Of a stretch of DNA of 33,199 nucleotides, positions 13,388-20,563 are shown in pieces. Location: positions 1 to 33,199 of IMG/VR virus record IMGVR_UViG_3300037862_000061. One strand, given 5' to 3'. The position numbers and the translations under genes are program-made. The stretch comes from a virus. Below the pieces are notes generated by a model that saw only the letters and a program-made list of their open reading frames with translations, ran no database searches and was not told the DNA's origin. Position 1 is the stretch's first letter; the number at the start of each line of letters is the position of its first letter.

Positions 13388-13628
13388 TTTTAAGCAAATT
13401 AAATTCTTCAAAAGTTACAACTTCTTTTTTTTCGTCTTTTGTCATTCTAATATAATAGTCATTATCGGATCGGAATTTAGTAAAGAAACAACTTTCTCCC
13501 TCTTTGCGTTCAAGTGCAGCATTATGTTTCCAGATATGCAAGCCTTTGCAAAGTTTGTAAATTTTCTCTACTGTAAAGTTAGTGACGTCTACTTGTGTGT
13601 TCTGAATTGTTTTTTGAATTGTTCTCAT
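13377..13628 (-). CDS. Hypothetical protein, 83 aa
   Basis: The product (MRTIQKTIQNTQVDVTNFTVEKIYKL...) has the stretch LHIWKHNAALERKEGESCFFTKFRSDNDYYIRMT in two parts. It is not recognised. It is compact and mixed alpha/beta, with one Cys. It sits between the coiled-coil 43-aa gene and the metallophosphoesterase, overlapping the latter. The start follows the previous stop by 1 nt. Confidence 0.6.
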   Translation of the reverse strand: MRTIQKTIQNTQVDVTNFTVEKIYKLCKGLHIWKHNAALERKEGESCFFTKFRSDNDYYIRMTKDEKKEVVTFEEFNLLKNEI

Positions 13629-13629
13629 T

Positions 13630-13761
13630 TTAATTGTTTTTCAAGTCTGTTAGTATTTCCGATAATATTTCTTTTGCGTCTGAAAGTTGGCTGTCTAGTT
13701 CCTTTATCCTTTGCTCTAAAGCTAAAATTCTTTGCGCTTGGTACTCAATTACATTTTCCAT
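13630..13761 (-). CDS. Short coiled-coil protein, 43 aa
   Basis: This frame (MENVIEYQAQRILALEQRIK...) is a single heptad-repeat helix with hydrophobic residues at regular a/d spacing (I, L, L, I, L, L). It lies in a run of small genes, starting 1 nt after one stop and ending 1 nt before the next start. Such short coiled coils are common in phage early regions. Function is unknown. Confidence 0.55.
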   Translation of the reverse strand: MENVIEYQAQRILALEQRIKELDSQLSDAKEILSEILTDLKNN

Positions 13762-13762
13762 T

Positions 13763-13882
13763 TTACTTGGTTTTGTTGGTTAAAATTTCTATTATTATTT
13801 GCTTTAATTTTGGCGAAACATCTTTAATATTTCTAAAGCTATCTTTATTGATAAATTTTAAAATTTGTTTGTCTGTTATCAT
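13763..13882 (-). CDS. Small protein, 39 aa
   Basis: This frame (MITDKQILKFINKDSFRNIK...) starts in a TAATG overlap with the stop of the gene at 13882-14166 and ends 1 nt before the 43-aa gene. It is basic and helical with no recognised family. The start-stop overlap and the packed layout support translation. Confidence 0.5.
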   Translation of the reverse strand: MITDKQILKFINKDSFRNIKDVSPKLKQIIIEILTNKTK

Positions 13883-14166
13883 TACGCTAGGTTTTTATTT
13901 ATTAGGTTTTTTATATTTGTTCTTTCAATTGAATTTTCGTTAAGCATAGAAATTATAAATAAGCTATGTAAATCTACTCTAAAATTATCTATTTTTGAAT
14001 TTTCTTTGCTAGCTACAAAATTAAATTCAATTAGGTTTTCGCCTATCCAAAGTTCTTGACCGTATTTTACAATCGATTCTCTAAACTCTAAATCTCTAAA
14101 TTCGTCGTTGTAATCATTTTGTACTTTTTCTTTTAAAAGGTTGCAGATGTTTTTAATTGCTTTCAT
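13882..14166 (-). CDS. Hypothetical early protein, 94 aa
   Basis: The product (MKAIKNICNLLKEKVQNDYNDEFRDLEFRESIVKY...) has a predicted helical N-terminus and a beta-rich middle (ENLIEFNFVASKEN, RVDLHSLFIISML). I do not recognise a family. It starts in the AAATTATG context and follows the 57-aa gene in the unit driven by the promoter at 14392-14427. Confidence 0.6.
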   Translation of the reverse strand: MKAIKNICNLLKEKVQNDYNDEFRDLEFRESIVKYGQELWIGENLIEFNFVASKENSKIDNFRVDLHSLFIISMLNENSIERTNIKNLINKNLA

Positions 14167-14175
14167 AATTTTATT

Positions 14176-14349
14176 TTAAGATATTATTTCTTCCACTATA
14201 AAATCACTTTCATCATATCCATTGCCATTTTTGTTTTCGTTTGGAGAGTTAAACCAAACTATTTCTGATTGAATGTGTTGGTTTGCTGATTGTAAATTTT
14301 CAAATACTTGAACATCTCCGTTGATTGTGTTGGTTACTTTAGTTTTCAT
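14176..14349 (-). CDS. Small early protein, 57 aa
   Basis: This frame (MKTKVTNTINGDVQVFENLQ..., ending SDFIVEEIIS) has an AAATTATG start and is the first gene after the early promoter and leader dyad at 14366-14427. The product is acidic, with an Asn/Gly-rich middle segment. No family is recognised. Its position parallels the 94-aa gene at 7928-8212, which lies behind a nearly identical promoter and leader. Confidence 0.6.
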   Translation of the reverse strand: MKTKVTNTINGDVQVFENLQSANQHIQSEIVWFNSPNENKNGNGYDESDFIVEEIIS

Positions 14350-14365
14350 AATTTTTAGTTTTAAT

Positions 14366-14385
14366 AAATAACTTCGTTGTTATTT
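14366..14385 (-). promoter_or_regulatory. 5' leader hairpin / dyad, copy 2
   Basis: AAATAAC and GTTATTT form a perfect 7-bp stem around a 6-nt loop, identical in stem and loop length to 8229-8248. Flanking bases up to the -7 box are also conserved (TTTAGCAAATATA on the plus strand). It lies at the predicted 5' end of the transcript. Confidence 0.65.
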
Positions 14386-14391
14386 CTTTAG

Positions 14392-14427
14392 CAAATATAA
14401 GGTGGTTTTTTAATTAAACAATACTTT
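14392..14427 (-). promoter_or_regulatory. Early promoter
   Basis: The minus strand reads AGTATTGTTTAA, 14 nt, TATATTTG, a full match to the early family. It directs the run of small genes from 14349 down to the metallophosphoesterase, and lies just downstream of the terminator of late unit 4. Confidence 0.8.
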
Positions 14428-14459
14428 ATTTATTTAATTAACATTTATTTAACAAACGC

Positions 14460-14489
14460 AAAAAAACCCGCTAAACTAATAACGGGTTT
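14460..14489 (-). terminator. Terminator of the lysis/late unit 4
   Basis: AAACCCG and CGGGTTT pair around a 12-nt loop, and on the minus strand the stem runs into seven T. It lies 60 nt after the stop of the u-spanin gene. The region 14428-14459 is AT-rich without other features. Confidence 0.85.
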
Positions 14490-14548
14490 CTCAGTGTTAA
14501 CCAAAACAAAAAAAAATTATGAAAAAACAAATATAAAAAAATAAACTA

Positions 14549-15013
14549 TTAAAAGCTAAAAAATCTACTATAATATTTTCTTACTAAGAATGCTAAAATT
14601 ATAATTACAAATATAAGTAAAAAATATTTAAAATAACTTTCTTTTCTGTCTACTTTTTTTTCTTGCAAAACCTCTTTAGTTTTATTAATTTCTTGCTTGT
14701 TAGAAACGGCTATTTTAACCTCTTTAATTTTACTTGTATCTACTAATATAACTTTTGCTTTTTTCTTTGTTAAACGCGTGTTTTTGTAGGTCAAACCGTC
14801 TACAACTATTTCTTTATCATTGTCGATTGGTTCGTAAATTACAATATCGTTTTCTTCGGTCTGAATTACGTTTTTATTTATAACTAAAACCGCACTATCT
14901 TTTTTACTTTCTTTAACCTCTATAAACGTTTCTTTATTTGCTTTTTTGACTTCTACTTTTCGAGATCCGCAAGAAAATAGTAAAAGCGATAAAATGATTA
15001 TTAAATTTTTCAT
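14549..15013 (-). CDS. Putative u-spanin (lipoprotein with C-terminal membrane anchor)
   Basis: The 154-residue product has a lipoprotein signal (MKNLIIILSLLLFSCGS, lipobox LFSC with the Cys at 15). A charged Lys/Glu/Val-rich periplasmic stretch follows, and a C-terminal membrane helix (about residues 130-145, FLLIFVIIILAFLV) ends in a basic tail. One protein anchored in both outer and inner membranes is the definition of a unimolecular spanin, as in phage T1 gp11, which disrupts the outer membrane in the last lysis step. The endolysin and holin genes lie immediately upstream, in lysis order. No sequence family match is claimed. Confidence 0.75.
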   Translation of the reverse strand: MKNLIIILSLLLFSCGSRKVEVKKANKETFIEVKESKKDSAVLVINKNVIQTEENDIVIYEPIDNDKEIVVDGLTYKNTRLTKKKAKVILVDTSKIKEVKIAVSNKQEINKTKEVLQEKKVDRKESYFKYFLLIFVIIILAFLVRKYYSRFFSF

Positions 15014-15471
15014 TTTGTGAAGTAATTTGCTGATTCTTTCATACGTCGGTTTGTCAATCCTTTAATTTCTGTCAAAACATTGTTTACACGTGCCTTATTC
15101 CATCGTAAAAACTGCTTAGCTATGTTTGCATCGTTTGGGTTGTTTATTACTAATTTTAATAAAGTAGATGCTTTGAAATTGCCACCTCCAATATTATAAA
15201 CTAAAGACACTAAACTATTAAATTGGTTTTGCGTTAAATCTCTTTTTACATATTTATTTACAATATCTTCAAAAAACTTAACCGTATCCTTTAATAATTC
15301 AAAAGCATAATCTTTAGTAATTTCTTTATCTTTTAAAGTTACCCTTTTGCCATCTGGGTAAAAAGTTGCTCCAAAACCAATAGTAGGCACTCCAGCACTG
15401 CATAGATAAGGCTTTAACCTCAAGCCCTCAAAACTTGCAATTAAATCTAATCCTTTTTTATCTAATTTCAT
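15010..15471 (-). CDS. Endolysin, T4-type lysozyme (GH24)
   Basis: The 153-residue product is a muramidase that cuts the peptidoglycan glycan chain. The catalytic triad E15 (SFEGLRLKPY), C24 (YLCSAGVP) and T30 (TIGFG) has the 9- and 6-residue spacing of T4 lysozyme E11-D20-T26, with Cys replacing Asp as in several phage members. Further family features are NQFNSLVSLVYNIGGG and FLRWNKA near the C-terminus. No signal peptide is seen, so release depends on the holin. It overlaps both the holin gene (14 nt) and the spanin gene (4 nt). Confidence 0.93.
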   Translation of the reverse strand: MKLDKKGLDLIASFEGLRLKPYLCSAGVPTIGFGATFYPDGKRVTLKDKEITKDYAFELLKDTVKFFEDIVNKYVKRDLTQNQFNSLVSLVYNIGGGNFKASTLLKLVINNPNDANIAKQFLRWNKARVNNVLTEIKGLTNRRMKESANYFTK

Positions 15472-15673
15472 CCTCTTGTTTTTTGTTTATAATTTTGTCA
15501 ACTACCGTTATACTTAAACTACCTAAAGATAAAACTAAAACCGCATTTACCAAAGTATCAGTTTGATAAATTAACATAGAGACTATTAAACTTATAGAGC
15601 CTAAAACGCCTACTAATCTTTTGCTGCTTTCTGGAGTATCGCTTTTTAGTATGTTTGTTAAAAATTTTATCAT
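15458..15673 (-). CDS. Holin (putative)
   Basis: The 71-residue product has two hydrophobic segments, about residues 20-36 (LVGVLGSISLIVSMLIY) and 42-58 (VNAVLVLSLGSLSITVV), joined by a short polar turn, with a charged C-terminal tail (NKKQEDEIR). Size, topology and position just before the endolysin fit a class II holin, which opens the inner membrane for the endolysin. No conserved residue proves the call. Confidence 0.7.
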   Translation of the reverse strand: MIKFLTNILKSDTPESSKRLVGVLGSISLIVSMLIYQTDTLVNAVLVLSLGSLSITVVDKIINKKQEDEIR

Positions 15674-15999
15674 TTTAAAAATATTTCTTTAATTAATAAT
15701 AGGACGCCCGCAAAAAATAAACCGATTGCAGACTTTCCCCAAAATTGTGTGTTATCAATGCTTTTCTGTATGCTCGAAAAATCCTTTTCTAATCTTTCAA
15801 CTTTCAGCTCAATTTTATCTAGCAAGAAAACCATTCCTTTGTTTCCGTTTAAATTAGAGCCACCAATTAAATGCACTAAATCAGTTGTACTATTTACAAT
15901 TGCATCAATGTCTTTTTTTAATTCTTTTCTGTGGCTTTGCTCGCTATCTAATTTTTCGTAAACTATTTTTAATTCTCTTGCTAGTTGTTCGTTAGTCAT
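15670..15999 (-). CDS. Coiled-coil protein with C-terminal membrane segment
   Basis: The 109-residue product has a long helical, charged coiled coil (about residues 5-80) and a single hydrophobic segment near the end (AIGLFFAGVLLLIKEIFLK). This layout resembles XhlA-type lysis accessory proteins of Gram-positive phages and some holin partners. It lies directly upstream of the holin, with a 4-nt overlap. A role in lysis timing or holin function is likely from context but not shown. Confidence 0.6.
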   Translation of the reverse strand: MTNEQLARELKIVYEKLDSEQSHRKELKKDIDAIVNSTTDLVHLIGGSNLNGNKGMVFLLDKIELKVERLEKDFSSIQKSIDNTQFWGKSAIGLFFAGVLLLIKEIFLK

Positions 16000-16005
16000 T
16001 CCGTT

Positions 16006-16130
16006 TTATTTATTAAAAGTGTATATCATTCCCAAACCGTTCGATAACTTCCAATTGTTACCGCCATAATTATAATTTAAATCGGTTCTCCAACTTAAAT
16101 TTGTTGTTAATAGTATTCCGAAGTTATCGT
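16006..16130 (-). other. Possible -1 frameshift extension of the 95-aa protein
   Basis: After the A AAA AAA heptamer that precedes the stop of the upstream gene, the -1 frame stays open for 42 codons to 16006 (INDNFGILLTTNLSWRTDLN...GMIYTFNK). The segment has alternating polar and hydrophobic residues, like an outer-membrane beta-strand end. It lacks its own good start codon in a normal context. It may be a programmed frameshift product, or the remains of a longer gene broken by a homopolymer change. Confidence 0.45.
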
Positions 16131-16418
16131 TTATTTTTTTAATTCTGCGATTTCTGATTTTAAAGTTTGAATTTCTAAAAGCAAAGTTTCGCGCTCTAAG
16201 ACGCAATCTACTTGGAATTGTGTTAGTATATCAGCTAAAGGAAAACCTTCTTGCAATCCCATTGCTACGCTCTCTACATTGGTTTCTGTTTGGCTAAGTA
16301 CTACACCATCTTTCAATACTGTATCTAACCAACCAACGTGTGCGCCTTGAATTAACCCCTCGTTATTCCATCTTACCAAAAACTCGTTTGGTGTTCTTTC
16401 TTCTGTAAATACTGCCAT
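16131..16418 (-). CDS. Small fibre-linked protein with coiled-coil C-terminus, 95 aa
   Basis: The product (MAVFTEERTPNEFLVRWNNEGLIQGAHVGW...) lies just downstream of the tail-fibre gene. The final ~30 residues form a heptad-type coiled coil (LERETLLLEIQTLKSEIAELKK). N-terminal sequence suggests a compact beta domain. It may be a fibre partner or chaperone, by position only. The last codons are TTA AAA AAA TAA, containing a slippery heptamer, so a longer -1 product reaching 16006 is possible. Confidence 0.6.
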   Translation of the reverse strand: MAVFTEERTPNEFLVRWNNEGLIQGAHVGWLDTVLKDGVVLSQTETNVESVAMGLQEGFPLADILTQFQVDCVLERETLLLEIQTLKSEIAELKK

Positions 16419-16443
16419 TTTGTTATTATTTATTTATTAATTA

Positions 16444-17757
16444 TTATGAACTTGTTACCGTTTCGTATGCCGTTGCGCCACCAATTCGCATTTTATTTAA
16501 AGTCGTATTGAAAAAAGATGCTCCTTTAACATAAGCGGGTTCGGTTGCAGTTGTGAATTGACCTAGTTTTAATAAGTTGGATAGTTTAATACTGCCGTTT
16601 ACGTCTAATGCTTCTGTTGGTGTTGTTGTACCTATTCCTACTCTGCCTTCAATAGCTTGAAGTATTAAATCTGTTCCAGAAGCGGTTATGTAAGAAAATG
16701 TAAATCCATTACCTATTCTAAATCCGCCATTTGCATTTAATCCATACCCAGCACCAAAACTATCTATGTGATTTTGTGCAAATTGCAACCTAGTGCTATT
16801 GTCGTACTTAGAAGAAATATCGCCAAACCTAGTAAAAAGAAAATGACCTAAAGAAGGATTCCCTATAATTAAGTTTGTACCACTCTCGCTTATCAAACTA
16901 TCTACAAATCCACTCGCTCCTTTTTTAGGTAAAAAGTTTGTGGTTGGGTTTGGTATTGCGTCTACGTAGGATTCTAAAGCAATTGTTCCGCTTTGGTTTG
17001 GTAGTATGTATTTTCTAGTTGCTGTTAAAAGTAGAGTAGATAATCTTGCGAAAATTGTGTTTGTTTTACCAAATACTGTTTGACCGTTTTCGTCTGCCGT
17101 TACGTTTTGACCAAAAAGGTTAACGTTATTAAAAGTGTTATTCTGCGCTGAACCGTTACCTATTGCATTTACATAACTACCTGAGTTATTAAATGCTGAA
17201 CCGTTACCCATTGCATTTACATTAGGTGCTGTGTTATTCTGCGCTGAACTATTGCCTAAAGCATTTACAAAACTACCTGAATTATTAAATGCTGAATTAA
17301 TACCAAAAGCATTTACATTATTTCCAGAATTTACATTTCCAGCATCAGTACCTTGAAAATTATTTCCGCCAACTAAATCGTGGTTGTTCTCTAAAACTTC
17401 TTGAAGTGTAGGTATTGTGTTTGCTATCTCAATATTCCCACCGTTTAATAAATTTTGGCTGTTAATACTAGCTATATTAATGCCGTTTACTAAAGTATCT
17501 TGTTTATCGGACAACAAATCATCAACCGAACCTTTTAAATACACAATTGGATCTGCATTGTTTATATTTGTCTTAACAGTTCCACTAACTGTAACTTGTG
17601 CTTTAACCGCACCACCAATAGTTGACTTTTTAGCCTTATAGCTAGAGCCTTGAGGACTTTGCGAAACATCGTTAGGATCTACAACGTGTATAAACGCGTT
17701 ATCAGGTACACTTAAAATCTCTGTTAGTTCGGTTAATTTTTTATCTACTAAAGCCAT
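16444..17757 (-). CDS. Tail fibre / receptor-binding protein with YadA-like repeats
   Basis: The 437-residue product starts with a virion-attachment-like segment (MALVDKKLTELTEI...VHVVD region). Residues 147-218 then form about 4.5 repeats of 16 residues of the form xVNAxGNxSAxNN, similar to the left-handed beta-roll of YadA-type adhesin heads. A C-terminal part follows with GRVGIGTTTPTEALDVNGSI (about residue 385), a motif common near the end of Bacteroidetes tail fibres. It most likely forms a trimeric fibre that binds the host surface. It is read from late unit 4, next to the lysis genes. Confidence 0.75.
   Translation of the reverse strand: MALVDKKLTELTEILSVPDNAFIHVVDPNDVSQSPQGSSYKAKKSTIGGAVKAQVTVSGTVKTNINNADPIVYLKGSVDDLLSDKQDTLVNGINIASINSQNLLNGGNIEIANTIPTLQEVLENNHDLVGGNNFQGTDAGNVNSGNNVNAFGINSAFNNSGSFVNALGNSSAQNNTAPNVNAMGNGSAFNNSGSYVNAIGNGSAQNNTFNNVNLFGQNVTADENGQTVFGKTNTIFARLSTLLLTATRKYILPNQSGTIALESYVDAIPNPTTNFLPKKGASGFVDSLISESGTNLIIGNPSLGHFLFTRFGDISSKYDNSTRLQFAQNHIDSFGAGYGLNANGGFRIGNGFTFSYITASGTDLILQAIEGRVGIGTTTPTEALDVNGSIKLSNLLKLGQFTTATEPAYVKGASFFNTTLNKMRIGGATAYETVTSS
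17104..17319 (-). repeat. 48-bp coding repeats in the fibre gene
   Basis: About 4.5 tandem 48-bp units encode the 16-residue beta-roll repeats. Units 1 and 3 end SAFNNSGS, while units 2 and 4 carry SAQNNT, so the array has a 96-bp higher-order period. This suggests growth by duplication of a two-unit block. Such arrays can change length by recombination, altering fibre length. Confidence 0.8.
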
Positions 17758-18312
17758 CTATTGGAATATATAATTGTTATCGTTTTGAAAAATATAGTTT
17801 GTACTATCGTTAAAAATATAGTTAAATCCGTCAAAAATTATCAAACTAGTGTTTATTAAATTATTACAAAAAGGCGCAATATTTTCTTCTTGCCCACTAA
17901 ATGAAATGTTATAAGTTTGGTTTGTGCTTATTGTTAAAGTTTCACTTTCCGCTCCGTTTCTAAAGCCCATTAAAAAAAAGTTGTCGTTGTAATCTTCAAC
18001 TACTATAAAATAATCTTTTTTAAGTAGCTTGCTAAAATTAACATTATCAAACGCACTTATTTTGCTAAAATTCAAAGATAAACTTTGATTGTAAGATTTA
18101 CCACCGTCTGTAATTTGTTGCGATTGCGAGAAAGTACTTGCCCCAAGCATTTCAAACTTATAAATAAAAGTTTGAGGAAAACCAGTTAACTCTACACCGT
18201 TGTAAGTTATATTTGAACGCGTTACTTTTTTGTATGGAGCTAAATAAACAGACTTAACACCGCCAACTGCATTTTTGCATTGCTTATTTCTACCGTTAGT
18301 AATTTCTTTCAT
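17758..18312 (-). CDS. Structural protein, paralogue of 20969-21487
   Basis: The 184-residue product starts KEITNGRNKQCKNAVGGVKSVYL, matching CDITNGRKKQCKNAIAGTSKVYL at 20969-21487. The later parts also align (QSLSLNFSKIS..., FIVVEDYNDNFFLMGFRNG versus TLTLVLPKT..., AVVQDKAGNYHLVGLKEG). Both are beta-rich and probably virion proteins. The C-terminus of this copy ends in short Asn/Tyr repeats (NYIF). It lies in the portal-fibre unit, so it might be a tail-tube or fibre-base component. The exact role is not known. Confidence 0.6.
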   Translation of the reverse strand: MKEITNGRNKQCKNAVGGVKSVYLAPYKKVTRSNITYNGVELTGFPQTFIYKFEMLGASTFSQSQQITDGGKSYNQSLSLNFSKISAFDNVNFSKLLKKDYFIVVEDYNDNFFLMGFRNGAESETLTISTNQTYNISFSGQEENIAPFCNNLINTSLIIFDGFNYIFNDSTNYIFQNDNNYIFQ

Positions 18313-18859
18313 CGTAAAATCTTCTGTCTAGTCTGTCGCGTCTTATATCTTGTGTTCTTGTGCCACTCATTAGCCAACCTCCCGTTAGTCTAATTTTATC
18401 TACCTTATTATCCAAGTCAATATATTGCAAATACTCTGGTATATTCTTATAAATAAGAAACTTTTGCGCTCTTGCTAGATACATTTGCGCCTTAGTTCTT
18501 TGCGTTTGTGCTAAATATTGTACCTCGCTTTTATCTACTATCTGACTATCACTTGGTTGATGCTTAAATATGCCCCCGTTATCAACGCTATAACTTGCGA
18601 TTTCAACGTATTCAGCAAATATTTGATGTCTAAGTATAGGTTTGAGATAATCTTCGTATAAAACAAGGTAATCATTCGCTAAATTGTTGTTTGTAAAGTC
18701 TGTTAATAGTCTATTGTACAAAGGCGTTCCTAGTAAAGGCTCAATTACAGAAATTTGCACATCTAAAATTACGGGTTTTATCTTATCAACGTCAATATTA
18801 CCGCCTAAAGGAGTAAATTCTGTTATTTCTGAAGGTCTAATTAATAGTGTTATAGGCAT
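18296..18859 (-). CDS. Head-tail connector (adaptor-like) protein
   Basis: The 187-residue product is mostly helical and lies right after the portal, the usual place for the gp6-like adaptor that joins the portal to the tail. It begins MPITLLIRPSEITEFTPLGGNID and contains VQISVIEPLLGTPLYNRLL..., a pattern I recall from connector-type proteins of Bacteroidetes phages. The C-terminus is very basic and Arg-rich (TRTQDIRRDRLDRRFYDERNY), perhaps contacting DNA in the channel. It overlaps the next gene by 17 nt. Confidence 0.6.
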   Translation of the reverse strand: MPITLLIRPSEITEFTPLGGNIDVDKIKPVILDVQISVIEPLLGTPLYNRLLTDFTNNNLANDYLVLYEDYLKPILRHQIFAEYVEIASYSVDNGGIFKHQPSDSQIVDKSEVQYLAQTQRTKAQMYLARAQKFLIYKNIPEYLQYIDLDNKVDKIRLTGGWLMSGTRTQDIRRDRLDRRFYDERNY

Positions 18860-18864
18860 AATTT

Positions 18865-20562
18865 CTAGTTAAATCTTTTGTTTGATGGTAAAAATCCATT
18901 GAAAGGCATATCTTTTGGCGCTGTATAAACTAATTTATCATTTGCTGGCAATATTTCGCCCTCTTTTCTTGCTTGTGCTGGCGTTATTTTCTCTGCTAAA
19001 GGACTGTTTACGTCTGATTTTAGCCTATAAGTTTCTCGAATCCAAGAATGATGGCAGCCTCCACCGCCTTTATAAAAAAACAAATCGTAATTATCAACAC
19101 CTTTTGGGCCCCAACCAGGATTTACTGCTAACTTACTCATTCTGTCTATGTCTTGCTTACGATATAACTTGTTTGCGCCTACCATTTTACTGCAAAACTC
19201 TCTACTATTAGCATTCAAACCACTACTATATCTGTAACGGCTCTTAAATAGCTTACCATCTTGCTTTGGGTTTGTAGTTGTATCTTTTGCGTTAGGGTTT
19301 GCCGTTCCAGTGCTTGCAAATTGTATGTTATGACCCGCTATAATCTTGTCTAGTTCGTCTTCGTACTCATACTCAACTTTTCTACTATCTACTAAATCAT
19401 AACCTTGCAAATCACTGTCTAAACTATCTAAAATCTCATCTAGTGTTGACTTTTTTTTTTCTTCGCTTAGTTGCGTTGGCATTAGTGTATCTTGCACCTC
19501 TGAAAGAGGTTTAAAGTAAAAATCAAAAGCCATATTATTAAATGAAATTATCTCATCAATAGCTTCTATAATCGGAAATTGTTTTGGCGCAATAACGCGC
19601 TTTAAAAGTTGTGATTCTGCTTCGTCAAGTTCGTTTGCGTTATTCCCTAACCCAGTATTGTACTTTATACCCGCTAACATTGGAGAAGTTAAAAAATGCC
19701 CCGTCATTATTTGTTGGCGTGCCTCATTGCTTAAAAACTCCCATTGCTTGTGCATCGATTCATTAACAGGAAATGCTGTAATAGTAATTTCAGAGTCTTT
19801 ACTAGCAAAATTTAAAACAAATTTACCAGCGTTAGGCGAACCCGTTAATTTAGCTTTTATTTGACGTTCAAAACTATCTTTTTCTTCTGCCGTTAACGTT
19901 TGACCGTCTGGCACGTTTATAAGATAACCAGCTGATAATCCGTTAAGCAAAAAGTTATTATAAAAGTTACTTATTTCTTCTTCTATATTTGCGTATTGTA
20001 ATGCGGGCAAGTAATCAGGGTCTGTAAAGTAATTTTTACCCGCGGAATATGGTTTTATACAATATATTTCCGATTCATCGTTAGAGGTACCAAACGCACT
20101 AAACTGTTCAGCTAATTTTGGTTTGCTCCAATCCTTATTATAAAAATAGTGTTCTATTTCCCCCTCCTCATTTTCTAAACTAGGAACTACATACTGCTTA
20201 GGTAGATGAAATATACCCGTTACTTTTTTACGGTCTTTTGATTTAATAACTTGTACACTAGCCTCACCGAATAGTTGAAAGTCGCTAACTATTTTACGTA
20301 AATCTTTACTATTTAAAATAGTTTTAAAATTTGCCCATTCAGTTGGCTTGCTACTTGCATTTTTAGCAAACAAGCCTTGTCCGTAAATCAAATGTGTGTA
20401 TGCTGTTATAATAGAATGGTTTGTTACGCTTCCGTTAAACCTATCTATAATGTATTGGTAGAAACTATTGTTAACGCCGTTTAAAACCCAGTTTTTAGAT
20501 TTATTTTCTTGCAATACGGGTTTAACGTAGTTGTTTAATTGAATTAGTTTTATTTCGCTCAT
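18865..20562 (-). CDS. Portal protein with C-terminal MuF-like domain
   Basis: The 565-residue product has the mixed alpha/beta body of SPP1/PBSX-type portals. Features include an N-terminal YQYIIDRFNGSVTNHSII, FQLFGEASVQVI, a central LNGLSAGYLINVPDG, and a helical stem region near SPMLAGIKYNTGLGNNANELDEAESQ. The portal forms the ring through which DNA enters and leaves. The last ~125 residues (from about 440) carry SREFCSKM and GGGGCHHSWIRETYR, resembling the cysteine/histidine end of MuF-type minor head proteins, so the gene looks like a portal-MuF fusion. No separate MuF gene is visible. Confidence 0.85.
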   Translation of the reverse strand: MSEIKLIQLNNYVKPVLQENKSKNWVLNGVNNSFYQYIIDRFNGSVTNHSIITAYTHLIYGQGLFAKNASSKPTEWANFKTILNSKDLRKIVSDFQLFGEASVQVIKSKDRKKVTGIFHLPKQYVVPSLENEEGEIEHYFYNKDWSKPKLAEQFSAFGTSNDESEIYCIKPYSAGKNYFTDPDYLPALQYANIEEEISNFYNNFLLNGLSAGYLINVPDGQTLTAEEKDSFERQIKAKLTGSPNAGKFVLNFASKDSEITITAFPVNESMHKQWEFLSNEARQQIMTGHFLTSPMLAGIKYNTGLGNNANELDEAESQLLKRVIAPKQFPIIEAIDEIISFNNMAFDFYFKPLSEVQDTLMPTQLSEEKKKSTLDEILDSLDSDLQGYDLVDSRKVEYEYEDELDKIIAGHNIQFASTGTANPNAKDTTTNPKQDGKLFKSRYRYSSGLNANSREFCSKMVGANKLYRKQDIDRMSKLAVNPGWGPKGVDNYDLFFYKGGGGCHHSWIRETYRLKSDVNSPLAEKITPAQARKEGEILPANDKLVYTAPKDMPFNGFLPSNKRFN

Positions 20563-20563
20563 A

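Noticed and set aside
12401-13943. Several open frames on the plus strand opposite the metallophosphoesterase and small genes (for example near 13374-13943)
   Set aside because: They are hydrophobic, low-complexity antisense shadows of well-supported minus-strand genes, without AAATTATG starts or promoters.
14519-14536. Plus-strand AAATTATG followed by a five-codon frame after the unit 4 terminator
   Set aside because: It has a good start context but only five codons and no promoter; A-rich intergenic DNA produces such matches by chance.
17104-17319. Regular 48-bp repeats as a CRISPR-like array
   Set aside because: The repeats are in frame, encode a 16-residue protein repeat within the fibre gene, and have no unique spacers.
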